The notes: a model not told the origin generated them from the letters alone. Counted from the first letter of the stretch, positions 1-10,968 are shown. The stretch: DNA of 64,000 nt from Bradyrhizobium genosp. L (GCF_015624485.1 NZ_CP061378.1:6510001-6574000); one strand, 5' to 3'. Numbers and translations: made by a program.

Positions 1-1074
1 ATAGGCCGACAGCACCATGTTGCGCGCCTCGGGCCAGGCGATGGTGCCGGTCGCCGCGAACGGCAGCGGCGCGTTGCGGTCCCAGTGCGGCAGCTTCTTC
101 TTTTTGAACCAGCCCGCCTTCAGCGCGTAGTAACGATGCGACAGCTTCGGATAGGCCGCGCGCACCGAGGCGACCAGCGCATCCACCACCTCGCGCTCGA
201 CGCGGTTGTTGAGATGGCGGGCGTCGGCGACGTCCTGGAATCCGCGCCAGCGGTCGGAGATCTCCTTGTCCTTGGCGAGCGTGTTGGTGACCAGCGCAAA
301 GGTGCGCTCATTGTCCTTGAAGGTCTTGGCCAGCGCCTGCGCCGCCGCCTTGCGCTTGTCGCCCGCCTTGTCCTGCAACAGGTTCAGCGTCGGCTCGATC
401 GCGAGCTCCTTGCCGGCGAGCTTGAAGCGCAGGCCGGAGATGGTCTGGTCGAACAGCCGATTCCAGGCCGCATAGCCGCTCTGCGCCTTCTCGTGAAACA
501 GCTGCTCGACGCGATCCTCGAGCTGGTACGGCTTGTCCTTGCGCAGGTCCTCGATCCACGGCCGGTAATGACCGAGCGCGGGCTCGGCCATCGCGCGCTC
601 GATCACATCATCGTCAACGCGATTGAGCTCGAGCGAGAAGAACAGCAGGTGGACCGAGGCCGCGGTCAGCCGCTCGGACACGTCGCCGTAGAATTTCGAG
701 ATCGCGGGATCGACGCTGTCGCCGGCATGAACGAGGCCGGCATAGGAGCCGAGCCGGCCGGCGAGGTCGTCGATCGCCTCGTAGCGCCTGATCGCCTCGG
801 CCAGCCATTTGCCGCCGGCTTCGCCGGCGGTATTTTCGGCCAGCTTGCCCTTGTAGTCGGTCTCAAACGCGACGCAATCTGCATCCATCTTCGCCAAGTC
901 GCGCGCGACATCCGGCGCGTCGATGCCGGCGTAGAGATCCGCCAGATTCCATTCGGGCAGCTTGCCCGTCTTGCCGGCCGCGTTGCTCGCCGGCTTTCCG
1001 GTGGCCGGTCTGCGTTGCACGGATTGCTTGCGGAGGGCGGGCTTGTTGACAGCGGATTTGGAGCGCGAGGTCAT
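1..1074 (-). CDS. pepF: M3 family oligoendopeptidase (PepF-like), 3' end outside window
   Basis: Reading the minus strand from an ATG at 1074 gives 358 codons that stay open to the left edge, so the C-terminal part is missing. The N-terminus is a low-complexity Lys/Ala/Arg stretch followed by the typical start of the PepF/M3 family (LPEWNLADLYAGID, then a helical lobe with FKDNERTFALVTNTLAKDKE near the right edge of the visible part). M3 oligoendopeptidases are cytoplasmic zinc peptidases that cut short peptides. The HEXXH zinc motif lies in the missing C-terminal part, so catalytic competence cannot be judged. The gene is divergent from the regulator at 1217, with 142 bp between starts. Confidence 0.85.
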   Translation of the reverse strand, partial: MTSRSKSAVNKPALRKQSVQRRPATGKPASNAAGKTGKLPEWNLADLYAGIDAPDVARDLAKMDADCVAFETDYKGKLAENTAGEAGGKWLAEAIRRYEAIDDLAGRLGSYAGLVHAGDSVDPAISKFYGDVSERLTAASVHLLFFSLELNRVDDDVIERAMAEPALGHYRPWIEDLRKDKPYQLEDRVEQLFHEKAQSGYAAWNRLFDQTISGLRFKLAGKELAIEPTLNLLQDKAGDKRKAAAQALAKTFKDNERTFALVTNTLAKDKEISDRWRGFQDVADARHLNNRVEREVVDALVASVRAAYPKLSHRYYALKAGWFKKKKLPHWDRNAPLPFAATGTIAWPEARNMVLSAY

Positions 1075-1216
1075 CTTGTTCAGAACCTTACTTCGGTCGG
1101 AAAGACTGCGGCGGCGGGGAAATCAAAGCGGAATTGCAACATTTAAGAGTGCGTTAATCGGCTTCGGCGACAGTGCCCCGATTCGAGACAAATAATCGTA
1201 GCGTGCGGGGAAAACC

Positions 1217-2704
<1,488 letters not shown>

Positions 2705-3013
2705 ATCTTGTGGCCAAAAGGCCGCAACGCGGGAACCATTTGAACCGTGTCCTGGCGGTGACAGACAAAGGCCGTACTGCGTGGCAAAAACGCACAGGCT
2801 GAATGAAATCAGGTGTTTCGAAGTCAGTTTGTCGTGAGTTGCCCCGCATGGCGCTGGCTGCATGTGAGGGGCGTATGTATCGTCTGCGTTGGTTGCGTGC
2901 AGGCGTACGTCTAGATCAAGAAGGCCGGCGCTCTCGCGCAGACTGTGAAACCAAACACTGACTTGAACCGTTCCAGAACACGGTGACGGGTATTTCACCC
3001 AGGGGGTGCGACG
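2705..3013. other. Intergenic stretch upstream of the L,D-transpeptidase gene
   Basis: These 309 bp separate the NtrC-type regulator from the L,D-transpeptidase gene. No convincing small gene, strong terminator or recognised operator was seen. The G-rich run just before 3014 (AGGGGGTGCGACG then ATG) is the ribosome-binding site of the next gene, and a promoter for it must lie here. Confidence 0.4.
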
Positions 3014-5302
3014 ATGCGTGACTGTTCGAACAACCGTCGGGGCTATGACCGCGTATTGATGACGATCGCGGCAACTTTCCTCGCGGTGTCCGCATCATCG
3101 GCCAACGCACAGGACACATCACGCAGCAGCGCTGCCGAACTCGCGATCGACGCCGCGATCCCGCGCCCCGAACCCGCCAACGTGCCGCCGCCCACCGCAA
3201 GCGATTTCAAGGCCGACACGACCGCCGCGCTGCCCGCGAAGCCGGCTGATGCCAAGCCGGCCGACGTGCAGGCGACCGAAGCCAAGCCGGTCGATGCCAA
3301 GACGACCGATGCCAAGACGACCGATGCCAAGACGATCGAAGCCAAGCCGGCCGAGCCGAGCGCGACGGCCAAGGCCGCCGAGCCGAAGCCCGCCGATGTT
3401 GCCACCGCGCCCGCCGACGGCAAACCTGCCGATACGCCGAAGACCGACACTGCGGTCGCGCCGCCTGCGGCTGTGCCCGCCCCGGCGACGGCCGCGGCCC
3501 CCGCAGCGGCTCCGGCGCCCGCGACCGCCGCTGCTCCGGCAGCCGAGCCGGTGAAGGCCGCGAGCAGTGTCCCCACCGAGGATCAGCCTGTCGCCGACAA
3601 GCTGCGCGATCTGTTCGCCGGCAAGACGCTGCGCAGCTTCGACCGCAAGGTCGAGCGCGCGGCGGCCGAGAAATTCTATTCGGCCCGCGACTACGCGCCG
3701 GTGTTCACGCAAGCCGGCAAGCTGACCGACGCCGGCAAGGGCGTGATCGCACGGCTGAAGGATGCCGCCTCCGATGGCCTCGATCCGGCCGAATATCCGG
3801 TGCCGGATTTCACCGCGGCGACCTCGCCGGACGCGCTGGCCGATGCCGAGCTCAAGCTCGCCGCCAGCATGCTGGAATATGCGCGCCAGGCGCAGAGCGG
3901 CCGCATGCACTGGTCGCAGGTGTCGGCCGACATCCTCTATCCGGAGCATCCGATCGATCCGGCCGAAGTGTTCGCCAATGTCACCACGGCCAAGGACGCA
4001 TCCGCCGCGCTCGACAGCTACAACCCGCCGCAGAAGCTCTACAAGGAGCTGAAGAAGAAGCTCGCCGAGCTGCGCGGCCAGGGCGACGGCCCGGTCATCA
4101 CGATCGCCGACGGCCCCGCACTGAAATACGTGCCCGCGCGCGGCAAGAAGCAGGCCGCGGTCGAGATGGACGATCCGCGCGTGCCGGATCTGCGCAACAA
4201 GCTCGGCGTCACCGAGGATGCCAGCAGCACCAAATATGACGCGACGGTCGCGCGCGCGGTGGAGAAGTTCCAGAGCAGCGTCGATATGAAGCCATCAGGC
4301 GTGCTCGACGAGCGCACGGTCAAGGCGCTGAACAACCCGAAGCGCGACCGGCAGATCGACACCGTGCTCGTCAACATGGAGCGCTGGCGCTGGCTGCCGC
4401 GCCAGCTTGGCGCCGGCAATATTGGCAATGCCTATGTCATCCTCAACATCCCCGACTACACGTTGAAGGTGATGCAGAACGGCGCGCAGGTCTGGACCAC
4501 GCGCGTCGTGACCGGCAAGCCCGGCCAGCATGCCACGCCGCTTTTGACCGAGACGATGAAGTACATCACGGTCAACCCGACCTGGAACGTGCCGCCGTCG
4601 ATCATCTACAACGAGTATCTGCCGGCGTTGCAGCAGGATCCGACGGTGCTGCAGCGGATGGGGCTGAAGCTCGAGCGCAACCGCGACGGCTCGGTGCACA
4701 TCTCGCAGCCGCCGGGTGAAGCCAACGCGCTCGGCCGCATCCGCTTCAACTTCCCGAACAAGTTCCTGGTCTATCAGCACGACACGCCGGACAAGTACCT
4801 GTTCGCCAAGGAAGAGCGCGCCTACAGCCACGGCTGCATGCGCGTGCAGAACCCGGACCAGTACGCCTCCGTGCTGCTCAACATCACCGAGCCGAACCAG
4901 CACTACACGCCGGAGCGGATCCGCAGCATGTACGGCACGAGCGAGGTCGACCTGAAATTCCCGACCCCGATCCCGGTCAACATCACCTATCAGACCGCGT
5001 TCGTGGACGATGCCGGCAAGCTGCAATTCCGCAAGGACGTCTACGGCCGCGACGCCACCATGCTGTCGCTGCTCAAGAACACCCACGGCAAGGATCTCGA
5101 GGCCGTGGTCGCGCATGCGCAGCCGAGCTACGCGCGTCCGCCGGCCGGCAGCCTGCCCTCCAGCGTCTACGCCAGCGACAGCAGCGGCGGGCCCTCCGGG
5201 CCGGGCTTCTTCGAGCGTCTGTTCGGGGGTGGATTCAACCAGCCGGCGCCGCAGCCGACCCGTCGCGGCCAGCCGCAGCCCCGCCGCGTGATCACCCGTT
5301 AA
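3014..5302 (+). CDS. Secreted L,D-transpeptidase (YcbB/LdtD-like, YkuD domain)
   Basis: The 762-aa protein begins with an N-terminal signal peptide (cleavage near ASSANA). Residues about 60-190 form an Ala/Pro/Lys-rich linker built of short DAK/AKPAD-type repeats. A peptidoglycan-binding-like domain lies at about 386-443. The YkuD catalytic domain carries SHGCMRVQ with catalytic Cys608. These enzymes make 3-3 cross-links in murein or attach proteins to it, in the periplasm. The size and order (linker, scaffold, PG-binding, YkuD) match the large LdtD/YcbB group. A good ribosome-binding site (GGGGG) precedes the ATG. The next gene downstream also acts on murein. Confidence 0.92.
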   Translation: MRDCSNNRRGYDRVLMTIAATFLAVSASSANAQDTSRSSAAELAIDAAIPRPEPANVPPPTASDFKADTTAALPAKPADAKPADVQATEAKPVDAKTTDAKTTDAKTIEAKPAEPSATAKAAEPKPADVATAPADGKPADTPKTDTAVAPPAAVPAPATAAAPAAAPAPATAAAPAAEPVKAASSVPTEDQPVADKLRDLFAGKTLRSFDRKVERAAAEKFYSARDYAPVFTQAGKLTDAGKGVIARLKDAASDGLDPAEYPVPDFTAATSPDALADAELKLAASMLEYARQAQSGRMHWSQVSADILYPEHPIDPAEVFANVTTAKDASAALDSYNPPQKLYKELKKKLAELRGQGDGPVITIADGPALKYVPARGKKQAAVEMDDPRVPDLRNKLGVTEDASSTKYDATVARAVEKFQSSVDMKPSGVLDERTVKALNNPKRDRQIDTVLVNMERWRWLPRQLGAGNIGNAYVILNIPDYTLKVMQNGAQVWTTRVVTGKPGQHATPLLTETMKYITVNPTWNVPPSIIYNEYLPALQQDPTVLQRMGLKLERNRDGSVHISQPPGEANALGRIRFNFPNKFLVYQHDTPDKYLFAKEERAYSHGCMRVQNPDQYASVLLNITEPNQHYTPERIRSMYGTSEVDLKFPTPIPVNITYQTAFVDDAGKLQFRKDVYGRDATMLSLLKNTHGKDLEAVVAHAQPSYARPPAGSLPSSVYASDSSGGPSGPGFFERLFGGGFNQPAPQPTRRGQPQPRRVITR

Positions 5303-5343
5303 TTCCGCCGACGGGCGATTTGGGTAAATTTTGAAGTGAAATC

Positions 5344-5372
5344 AACGATCTCGTCCGACGGACGAGATCGTT
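5344..5372 (+). terminator. Hairpin after the L,D-transpeptidase gene
   Basis: A perfect 13-bp stem (AACGATCTCGTCC at 5344-5356, loop GAC, complement at 5360-5372) lies 41 bp after the stop codon. Only a short T run follows (TTTACGTTAACC), so it may terminate weakly or act as an mRNA-end stabiliser. Confidence 0.55.
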
Positions 5373-5566
5373 TACGTTAACCATTATCCATCACGGCCGC
5401 GGCAGCCGGCTCTTTTTTGCCACACTCCACCTTTTAGTTAAGGCTAACTTGGGGGCGGGTCGGTAAACTTCGGTTAACCCTCCCGCTTTAAGAAAGCGTT
5501 CACCGTCTTTCGCAGGGGGTCTGCGATGACGCCGACCGAACGCTCGTCGACTTGGGTGGGCTCATA

Positions 5567-7147
5567 GTGCTGGCTGTCCTCGCACGCCGCTTCAATTCGC
5601 TATCGTTGCCGAAGGCCGGATACCAAGTCGGCCTGACGTCGCTATTGCTGCTGGCGCAAGCCGGAACGGTGCACGATGCGAGCGCGCTGAACGAGACCCG
5701 CACCCTCTCCTTCCACCACACCCATTCCAACGAAGATCTCACGGTCACCTTCAAGCGCGATGGCCGCTACGACGAAGCCGCGCTGAAGCAGCTCAATCAC
5801 TATCTGCGCGACTGGCGCAACCAGGATGAGACGGTGATGGACCGTCATTTGTTCGACATCCTCTGGGAAGTCTATCGCGACGTCGGCGGCAAGCAGCCGA
5901 TCCAGATCATCTCGTCGTACCGTTCCCCCTCCACCAACGCCATGCTGCGTCGCCGCTCCTCGGGCGTGGCGCGCCACAGCCAGCACATGCTGGGGCATGC
6001 GATGGACTTCTTCATCCCGGGCGTGCCGCTGGAGCAGATCCGCTTCGCCGGTCTGCGGCTACAGCGCGGCGGCGTCGGCTTCTATCCGACCTCCGGCTCG
6101 CCGTTCGTCCATCTCGACACCGGCAGCATCCGGCACTGGCCGCGCATGACGCATGACCAGTTGGCGCGGGTGTTCCCGGATGGCCGCACCGTCCATATCC
6201 CGACCGACGGCACGCCGCTGAAGGGCTACCAGCTCGCCAAGGCCGACATCGAACGCCGCGGCAATGGCGACGACGCCGCGACGATCAGCAAGCCAAGCGT
6301 GTTCGCCAAGCTGTTTGGCAGCAAGTCCAATGAGGACGACGAGGAAGCCGGCGCCAGCGTGAACGACACGCCCGCGGCCAACCCCGTGGTTGCGGCCGCC
6401 ATTCCGGCCAAATCCGCCGATCCCGTTCCGATGCCGCGCGCAAAGCCGCAGATCGCAGCTGCGATCCAGCTCGCCGCGGCCGATGCCCAGCTCATCCCGG
6501 CTCCGAAGGCCAAGCCGCAGGTCCAGGACGCCGACCGCAGCGCGAAGCCGCAGTCGCCGACCGACATCATCAACGCCCGCGGCTTCTGGGGTGACGATGC
6601 GGCTACGCCGAAGCAGGCGTCGGCGGCCCAGGTCGCGGCGCTGAAGGCCCGCGAGGCGGTTGCTGCCGCCGATCCGCAGACCACGGCGACCGCGACGGAA
6701 AACTTCAACAAGGCGCTCGCCTACGCGCCGGCGTCATCCTCGCCGGTCGACCGCGCCAATATCGTCGCGGCATCCGCGCCGATCCCGCACAGCGTGCGCC
6801 CGACCCGCAATGCTGCCGCTGCCGCCACCGAGATCAACACCGTCGTCGCCAAGGGCGCGCCGGGCCAGGGCGTGATCACCACGTCGGCGCGGATTTCGGC
6901 CGCCAAGGGCAACGACGTCTGGATGCGCGTCGTGATGCTGGCGCCGAGCGCGAGCAGCGGCATGCTGACCACGGTGCTCGGCGATACCGACATGAGCCTG
7001 ATGCGCGCGCATTTCATCAAGCCGCTCGCCGCCGTCGCGATGACCTTCTCGGAAGATCCGATGATGGGCATGACCTGCGACCGCTTCTCGGGCTCGGCCA
7101 CCGCAACGCTGCAGACCCAGCCGTTCCTCACCGCCTCGCTGCGCTGA
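5567..7147 (+). CDS. DUF882 / peptidase M15-like (YcbK/MepK-type) murein hydrolase
   Basis: After an N-terminal hydrophobic segment, a domain at about 50-190 shows the DUF882/M15 signature: SSYRSPSTNAMLRRRS, the metal ligands in SQHMLGHAMDFF, and FVHLDTG. Family members are periplasmic zinc peptidases that cut murein peptide cross-links. The rest (about 200-526) is an Ala/Pro/Lys-rich tail with no recognised domain, longer than usual for the family. The start is uncertain. GTG at 5567 is preferred (GGTGGG about 8 nt upstream), TTG at 5552 is possible, and no in-frame ATG exists upstream before the TAA at 5489. A 13-codon frame (5526-5567) with a good ribosome-binding site overlaps the GTG. 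Confidence 0.82.
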   Translation: MLAVLARRFNSLSLPKAGYQVGLTSLLLLAQAGTVHDASALNETRTLSFHHTHSNEDLTVTFKRDGRYDEAALKQLNHYLRDWRNQDETVMDRHLFDILWEVYRDVGGKQPIQIISSYRSPSTNAMLRRRSSGVARHSQHMLGHAMDFFIPGVPLEQIRFAGLRLQRGGVGFYPTSGSPFVHLDTGSIRHWPRMTHDQLARVFPDGRTVHIPTDGTPLKGYQLAKADIERRGNGDDAATISKPSVFAKLFGSKSNEDDEEAGASVNDTPAANPVVAAAIPAKSADPVPMPRAKPQIAAAIQLAAADAQLIPAPKAKPQVQDADRSAKPQSPTDIINARGFWGDDAATPKQASAAQVAALKAREAVAAADPQTTATATENFNKALAYAPASSSPVDRANIVAASAPIPHSVRPTRNAAAAATEINTVVAKGAPGQGVITTSARISAAKGNDVWMRVVMLAPSASSGMLTTVLGDTDMSLMRAHFIKPLAAVAMTFSEDPMMGMTCDRFSGSATATLQTQPFLTASLR

Positions 7148-7194
7148 GCCGCAAGCGCGATTCGGAGTCCTGCTCTTCCACTCCGTCATCCGGA

Positions 7195-7330
7195 GAGGAC
7201 GTGAGGCTATCTCCTCGTCCCCTGCTGTCATCGCCCGGCTCGACCGGGCGACCCAGTATGCCGCGGCTCCTCGGCTCAAGCACTGCTGTCTCTGGAATAC
7301 CGGGTCACCCGCATGCGCGGGTGACGACAC
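7195..7330. repeat. Palindromic intergenic repeat (two hairpins)
   Basis: The 324-bp gap between 7147 and 7472 carries two strong hairpins: TCGCCCGG/CCGGGCGA at 7231-7251 and GTCACCCGC/GCGGGTGAC at 7304-7325. The arrangement GTCATCGCCCGG...CCGGGTCACCC resembles dispersed Bradyrhizobium repeats found between genes. The rest of the gap, including the region just downstream of gapR, shows no gene. Confidence 0.6.
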
Positions 7331-7471
7331 CGACGATCTGCATGATTTCGGAATAATGGAAGAATATTACTGAGTTGCCCGACGTGTCAAGTCGCCCGTG
7401 TCGAGCACCGGCAGCCGCCGGGCTCCTTTGCATGGGGTTGTTTTTCGATATTTTGGCAGTCAGTCGTCCCT

Positions 7472-7741
7472 TCAGAGCATCCCCAGCGCCTGCATGTAGG
7501 TTTCCAGGATGGTTTCCTGCTCCTGGCGCTCATTGGCATCCTGCTTGCGCAGGCGCACGATGGTGCGCAGCGCCTTGACGTCGAAGCCGTTGCCTTTGGC
7601 CTCCGCGTAGACGTCGCGGATATCGTCCGAGATCGTCTTCTTCTCTTCTTCCAGCCGCTCGATGCGCTCGATGATGGACTTGAGCTGGTCCTTGGCGAAA
7701 CGGGTTGCGGGCTCTTCCTGGACGGCGGCGGACGTGGCCAT
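7472..7741 (-). CDS. gapR: GapR family DNA-binding protein (DUF2312)
   Basis: This 89-aa protein has the whole DUF2312/GapR pattern: an N-terminal helix with [20 protein letters not shown], a coiled coil, then [20 protein letters not shown]. GapR, characterised in Caulobacter, is a nucleoid-associated protein that binds overtwisted AT-rich DNA ahead of replication and transcription. The ATG at 7741 is chosen because AGGAG lies about 9 nt before it. An upstream ATG at 7762 would add seven residues without a comparable site. The gene stands alone. Confidence 0.92.
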   Translation of the reverse strand: MATSAAVQEEPATRFAKDQLKSIIERIERLEEEKKTISDDIRDVYAEAKGNGFDVKALRTIVRLRKQDANERQEQETILETYMQALGML

Positions 7742-7949
7742 CGCGTACTCCTGAACTGGCATTGCTGTGTGACGCGAATACGCGTCATGCGCACCGCTTG
7801 CTGCGGGCGACCCTCGATTTTGCGGCGCGTTCCGTCAAGGAAACATCGCGCTCATCCACAGCGCGCCCACAGGAGATGCGGACGGTGTTCATGCGGGCGT
7901 CGTGATTCCGGGGCGATGCGCAGCGTCGAACCCGGAATCACCACTGCGC

Positions 7950-8252
7950 TCAATGTCCGCTCGGCGCCTTCTTCATCGCGGCGAGTTGTTCCGGCGTCGC
8001 GCTGCCCTGGTACTTCGCCTTCCACTCCTCATAGGGCATGCCGTAGACCGCCTCGCGGCTCTCGTCCTTGCTGACGGCAATGCCCTTGGTGTCGGCCGCT
8101 TCCTTCATCCAGTTGGACAGGCAGTTGCGGCAGAAGCCGGCCAGATTCATCAGGTCGATGTTCTGCACGTCGGTCCTCTCGCGCAAATGGCCGACCAGGC
8201 GCCGGAACACCGCGGCCTCGAGTTCTGTTCTGGTTTTGTCGTCAATGGTCAT
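7950..8252 (-). CDS. DUF1244 domain protein
   Basis: About 100 aa that match DUF1244 along their length, with the cysteine pair in NLAGFCRNCLSNWMKEAA and the conserved VYGMPYEEWKAKYQ. The family is widespread in Proteobacteria and has no established function that I know of. The CxxC pair suggests metal or redox chemistry (inference). ATG at 8252 is preferred because GGGA lies about 8 nt upstream. ATG at 8261 would sit directly on that site. Confidence 0.85.
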   Translation of the reverse strand: MTIDDKTRTELEAAVFRRLVGHLRERTDVQNIDLMNLAGFCRNCLSNWMKEAADTKGIAVSKDESREAVYGMPYEEWKAKYQGSATPEQLAAMKKAPSGH

Positions 8253-8449
8253 CGCCGTCATCCCGCTGTGTCTTCCTCACCATATTGATATCAGTTGGGA
8301 ATTGTCACAGTTTTTGCCATATCGCCGCGCAGAACGCCCTCTCGGCTGCAGCCCGCAACGGTCCAGCAGCATGCCAGATGCGCGCCCGCCCGTTGACAGT
8401 GACAGCCGGAACACGCGAAATCGCCAATGATCTGATATAGCCTCCCCGC

Positions 8450-9058
8450 ATGAATCCAGCAGATTCCCTCACTTCAAGCTCCCGAATCACTCGCCTGACG
8501 ATGGCCGGCATCCTGCCGGTGCTGGCGGTTGTCGTGGCATGCCTGTGGACGAGCCCGGCGGCTGCCGATTTCCGGCTCTGCAACAACACATCGAGCCGGG
8601 TCGGCATCGCGCTGGGCTACAAGGACGCCGAGGGCTGGACCACCGAGGGCTGGTGGAACGTGTCGTCACGCAGCTGTGAGACATTGCTGCGCGGCAATCT
8701 CGTGGCGCGCTACTATTACATCTATGCGCTCGACTATGATCGCGGCGGTGAATGGTCCGGCCAGGCCTTCATGTGCTCGCGCGACAAGGAATTCACCATC
8801 AAGGGCACGGAGAATTGCCTCGCGCGCGGTTTCGACCGCACCGGCTTCTTCGAGGTCGACACCGGCGAGCAGCGTGCATGGACCGTCCAATTGACCGAAG
8901 CCAACGAACAACAGCCGCAGAAAGTGCCGGGAATGCCGGGCGGCGTCGGCCCGGGAAGCCCGGGAACGATGCCGGGCCTGCCAAACCCGCCGCCGGGCGC
9001 AGCGCCTCCGGGCGCGTCTGGTCTGCCACCAGCCGCAACGCCCGGGAACAAACCATGA
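8450..9058 (+). CDS. DUF1036 domain secreted/membrane protein
   Basis: The 202-aa protein has an N-terminal signal or anchor segment (ILPVLAVVVACLWTSPAAA). It is followed by the DUF1036 domain beginning DFRLCNNTSSRVGIALGYKD, with paired cysteines (SSRSCETLL, AFMCSRDKEF, TENCLARGF). The C-terminal 45 residues are Gly/Pro-rich low complexity. Its function is unknown. The stop overlaps the start of the pyruvate kinase gene by 4 nt (ATGA), so the two are probably co-transcribed and translationally coupled, which is typical for this pair in rhizobia as far as I recall. Confidence 0.88.
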   Translation: MNPADSLTSSSRITRLTMAGILPVLAVVVACLWTSPAAADFRLCNNTSSRVGIALGYKDAEGWTTEGWWNVSSRSCETLLRGNLVARYYYIYALDYDRGGEWSGQAFMCSRDKEFTIKGTENCLARGFDRTGFFEVDTGEQRAWTVQLTEANEQQPQKVPGMPGGVGPGSPGTMPGLPNPPPGAAPPGASGLPPAATPGNKP

Positions 9059-10494
9059 GACGACTGCGCCGTATCAAGATTCTCGCAACCCTCGGCCCGG
9101 CCTCGTCCGACAGCGCGATGATTCGCAAGTTGTTCGAGGCAGGTGCCGACGTGTTCCGCATCAACATGAGCCACACCCCGCATGACAAGATGCGGGAGCT
9201 GGTGAAAACCATCCGCAACGTCGAATCGAGCTACGGCCGGCCGATCGGCATCCTGGTCGATCTGCAGGGGCCGAAGCTCCGGCTCGGCGCCTTCGAGGGC
9301 GGCTCGACCCAGCTCAACAACGGCCAGACCTTCATTTTGGATTCCGACAAGACGCCCGGCAACAACAGCCGCGTGCTGCTGCCGCATCCCGAGATTCTCG
9401 CAGCGCTGCGGCCCGGCCACGCGCTGCTGCTCGACGATGGCAAGGTGCGGCTGATCGCCGAGGAAACCTCGCCGGAGCGCGCGGTGACGCGGGTCGTGAT
9501 CGGCGGCAAGATGTCGGACCGCAAGGGCGTCAGCCTGCCCGACACCGACCTGCCCGTCTCGGCAATGACGCCGAAGGACCGCGCCGATCTGGAAGCCGCG
9601 CTGCCCGAGGGCATCGACTGGGTCGCGCTGTCCTTCGTGCAGCGCGCCGAGGATGTCGTCGAGGCCAAGAAGATGATCCGCGGCCGCGCCGCCGTGATGG
9701 CCAAGATCGAAAAGCCGCAGGCGATCGACCGCCTCGGCGACATCATCGATGCGTCGGACGCACTGATGGTGGCGCGCGGCGATCTCGGTGTCGAGCTGCC
9801 GCTGGAGCGGGTGCCGAGCCTGCAGAAGCAGATGACGCGGATGGCCCGCCGCGCCGGCAAGCCGGTGGTGGTCGCAACCCAGATGCTGGAATCGATGATC
9901 CAGTCGCCGGTGCCGACCCGCGCCGAGGTCTCAGACGTCGCCACCGCCGTCTATGAGGGCGCCGACGCCATCATGCTTTCGGCGGAGTCCGCCGCCGGCA
10001 AATTCCCGGTCGAAGCGGTCTCGACCATGAACCGGATCGGCGAGGAAGTGGAGCGCGACCCGACCTATCGCGGCGTGATCAATGCCTCGCGCGTCGATCC
10101 TGAAGCGACCGTGGGCGACGCCATTGCAGACGCGGCGCGGCAGATCGCCGAGACGCTCGATCTCTCGGCGATCATCTGCTGGACCTCGTCGGGCTCGACC
10201 GCGTTCCGCGTGGCGCGTGAGCGGCCCAAGGTGCCCGTGGTCGCGATCACGCCCAATATCGCCACCGGCCGCAAGCTGTCGGTGGTGTGGGGCGTGCATT
10301 GCGTGGTCGCCGAGGACGCCCACGATCTCGACGACATGGTCAATCGCGCCGGCTCGATCGCGTTCAGGGACGGTTTTGCCAAGGCCGGCCAGCGCGTCAT
10401 CATCGTCGCCGGCGTGCCGCTGCGCGCGCCCGGCACCACCAACATGCTGCGCATCGCCTCGGTCGGCCCGAACGGCGACGCGGAGATCATCTGA
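9055..10494 (+). CDS. pyk: Pyruvate kinase
   Basis: 479 aa, the usual length. The N-terminus has RIKILATLGPASSD and FRINMSHT, the barrel contains VDLQGPKLR, and the catalytic lysine region MAKIEKPQAIDRL is followed by the signature DALMVARGDLGVELP and the ATQMLESM motif. The C-terminal allosteric domain is present (SAIICWTSSGSTAFRVARERP). The enzyme converts phosphoenolpyruvate and ADP to pyruvate and ATP in glycolysis. The ATG overlaps the preceding stop (ATGA). The frame stays open upstream, but the family alignment starts here. Confidence 0.96.
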   Translation: MRRLRRIKILATLGPASSDSAMIRKLFEAGADVFRINMSHTPHDKMRELVKTIRNVESSYGRPIGILVDLQGPKLRLGAFEGGSTQLNNGQTFILDSDKTPGNNSRVLLPHPEILAALRPGHALLLDDGKVRLIAEETSPERAVTRVVIGGKMSDRKGVSLPDTDLPVSAMTPKDRADLEAALPEGIDWVALSFVQRAEDVVEAKKMIRGRAAVMAKIEKPQAIDRLGDIIDASDALMVARGDLGVELPLERVPSLQKQMTRMARRAGKPVVVATQMLESMIQSPVPTRAEVSDVATAVYEGADAIMLSAESAAGKFPVEAVSTMNRIGEEVERDPTYRGVINASRVDPEATVGDAIADAARQIAETLDLSAIICWTSSGSTAFRVARERPKVPVVAITPNIATGRKLSVVWGVHCVVAEDAHDLDDMVNRAGSIAFRDGFAKAGQRVIIVAGVPLRAPGTTNMLRIASVGPNGDAEII

Positions 10495-10539
10495 GCGCGC
10501 CGGACCACGCTCAGCGTGACCCGGAACGCGCAACCACGA

Positions 10540-10968
10540 TCAGCTCTGCAGGTTCGCCTCGAGCGTGATCTTGGTGTTGAGCAGCTTCGATATCGGACAG
10601 CCGGCCTTGGCCTTGCCGGCCAGTTCCTGCAACGTCGCATCGGTGGCGCCGGGGATCTTCGCCGCCAGCGTCAGGTGCACCGCGGTGATGGCAAAGCCGT
10701 CGCCGACCTTCTCCAGCGTCACGTCGGCCTTGGTCTCCATGTGCTCCGCGGTGAGCTTGGCTTCGCCCAGGATCAATGACAGCGCCATCGTGAAGCAGGC
10801 GGCGTGCGCCGCGCCGATCAGCTCTTCGGGGTTCGAACCGGGCTTGCCCTCGAAGCGGCTGGCGAAGCCATAGGGGTAATCGCTGAGCGCGCCGCTCTTG
10901 GTCGAGATCGCGCCCTTGCCGTCCTTGATGCCGCCCTGCCATTTGGCCGAGCCATGGGTCGTCGTCAT
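10540..10968 (-). CDS. osmC: OsmC family peroxiredoxin
   Basis: 142 aa with both redox cysteines of the OsmC/Ohr fold: HAACFTMALS (first) and KAKAGCPISKLL (second). The N-terminus GSAKWQGGIKDGKGAISTKSG is typical of OsmC rather than Ohr. These enzymes reduce organic hydroperoxides in the cytoplasm. GGAG lies about 7 nt upstream of the ATG. The gene converges with pyk with only 45 bp between stops. Confidence 0.9.
   Translation of the reverse strand: MTTTHGSAKWQGGIKDGKGAISTKSGALSDYPYGFASRFEGKPGSNPEELIGAAHAACFTMALSLILGEAKLTAEHMETKADVTLEKVGDGFAITAVHLTLAAKIPGATDATLQELAGKAKAGCPISKLLNTKITLEANLQS

Noticed and set aside
3240..3420. Short tandem repeats resembling a repeat array
   Set aside because: They encode the Ala/Lys/Asp-rich linker of the L,D-transpeptidase. 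They are not palindromic and have no spacers, so they are not CRISPR.
10491..10514. Hairpin CTGAGCG/CGCTCAG between pyk and osmC as a terminator
   Set aside because: The stem is only 7 bp with a 10-base loop and no T run on either strand. It may help but is not supportable.
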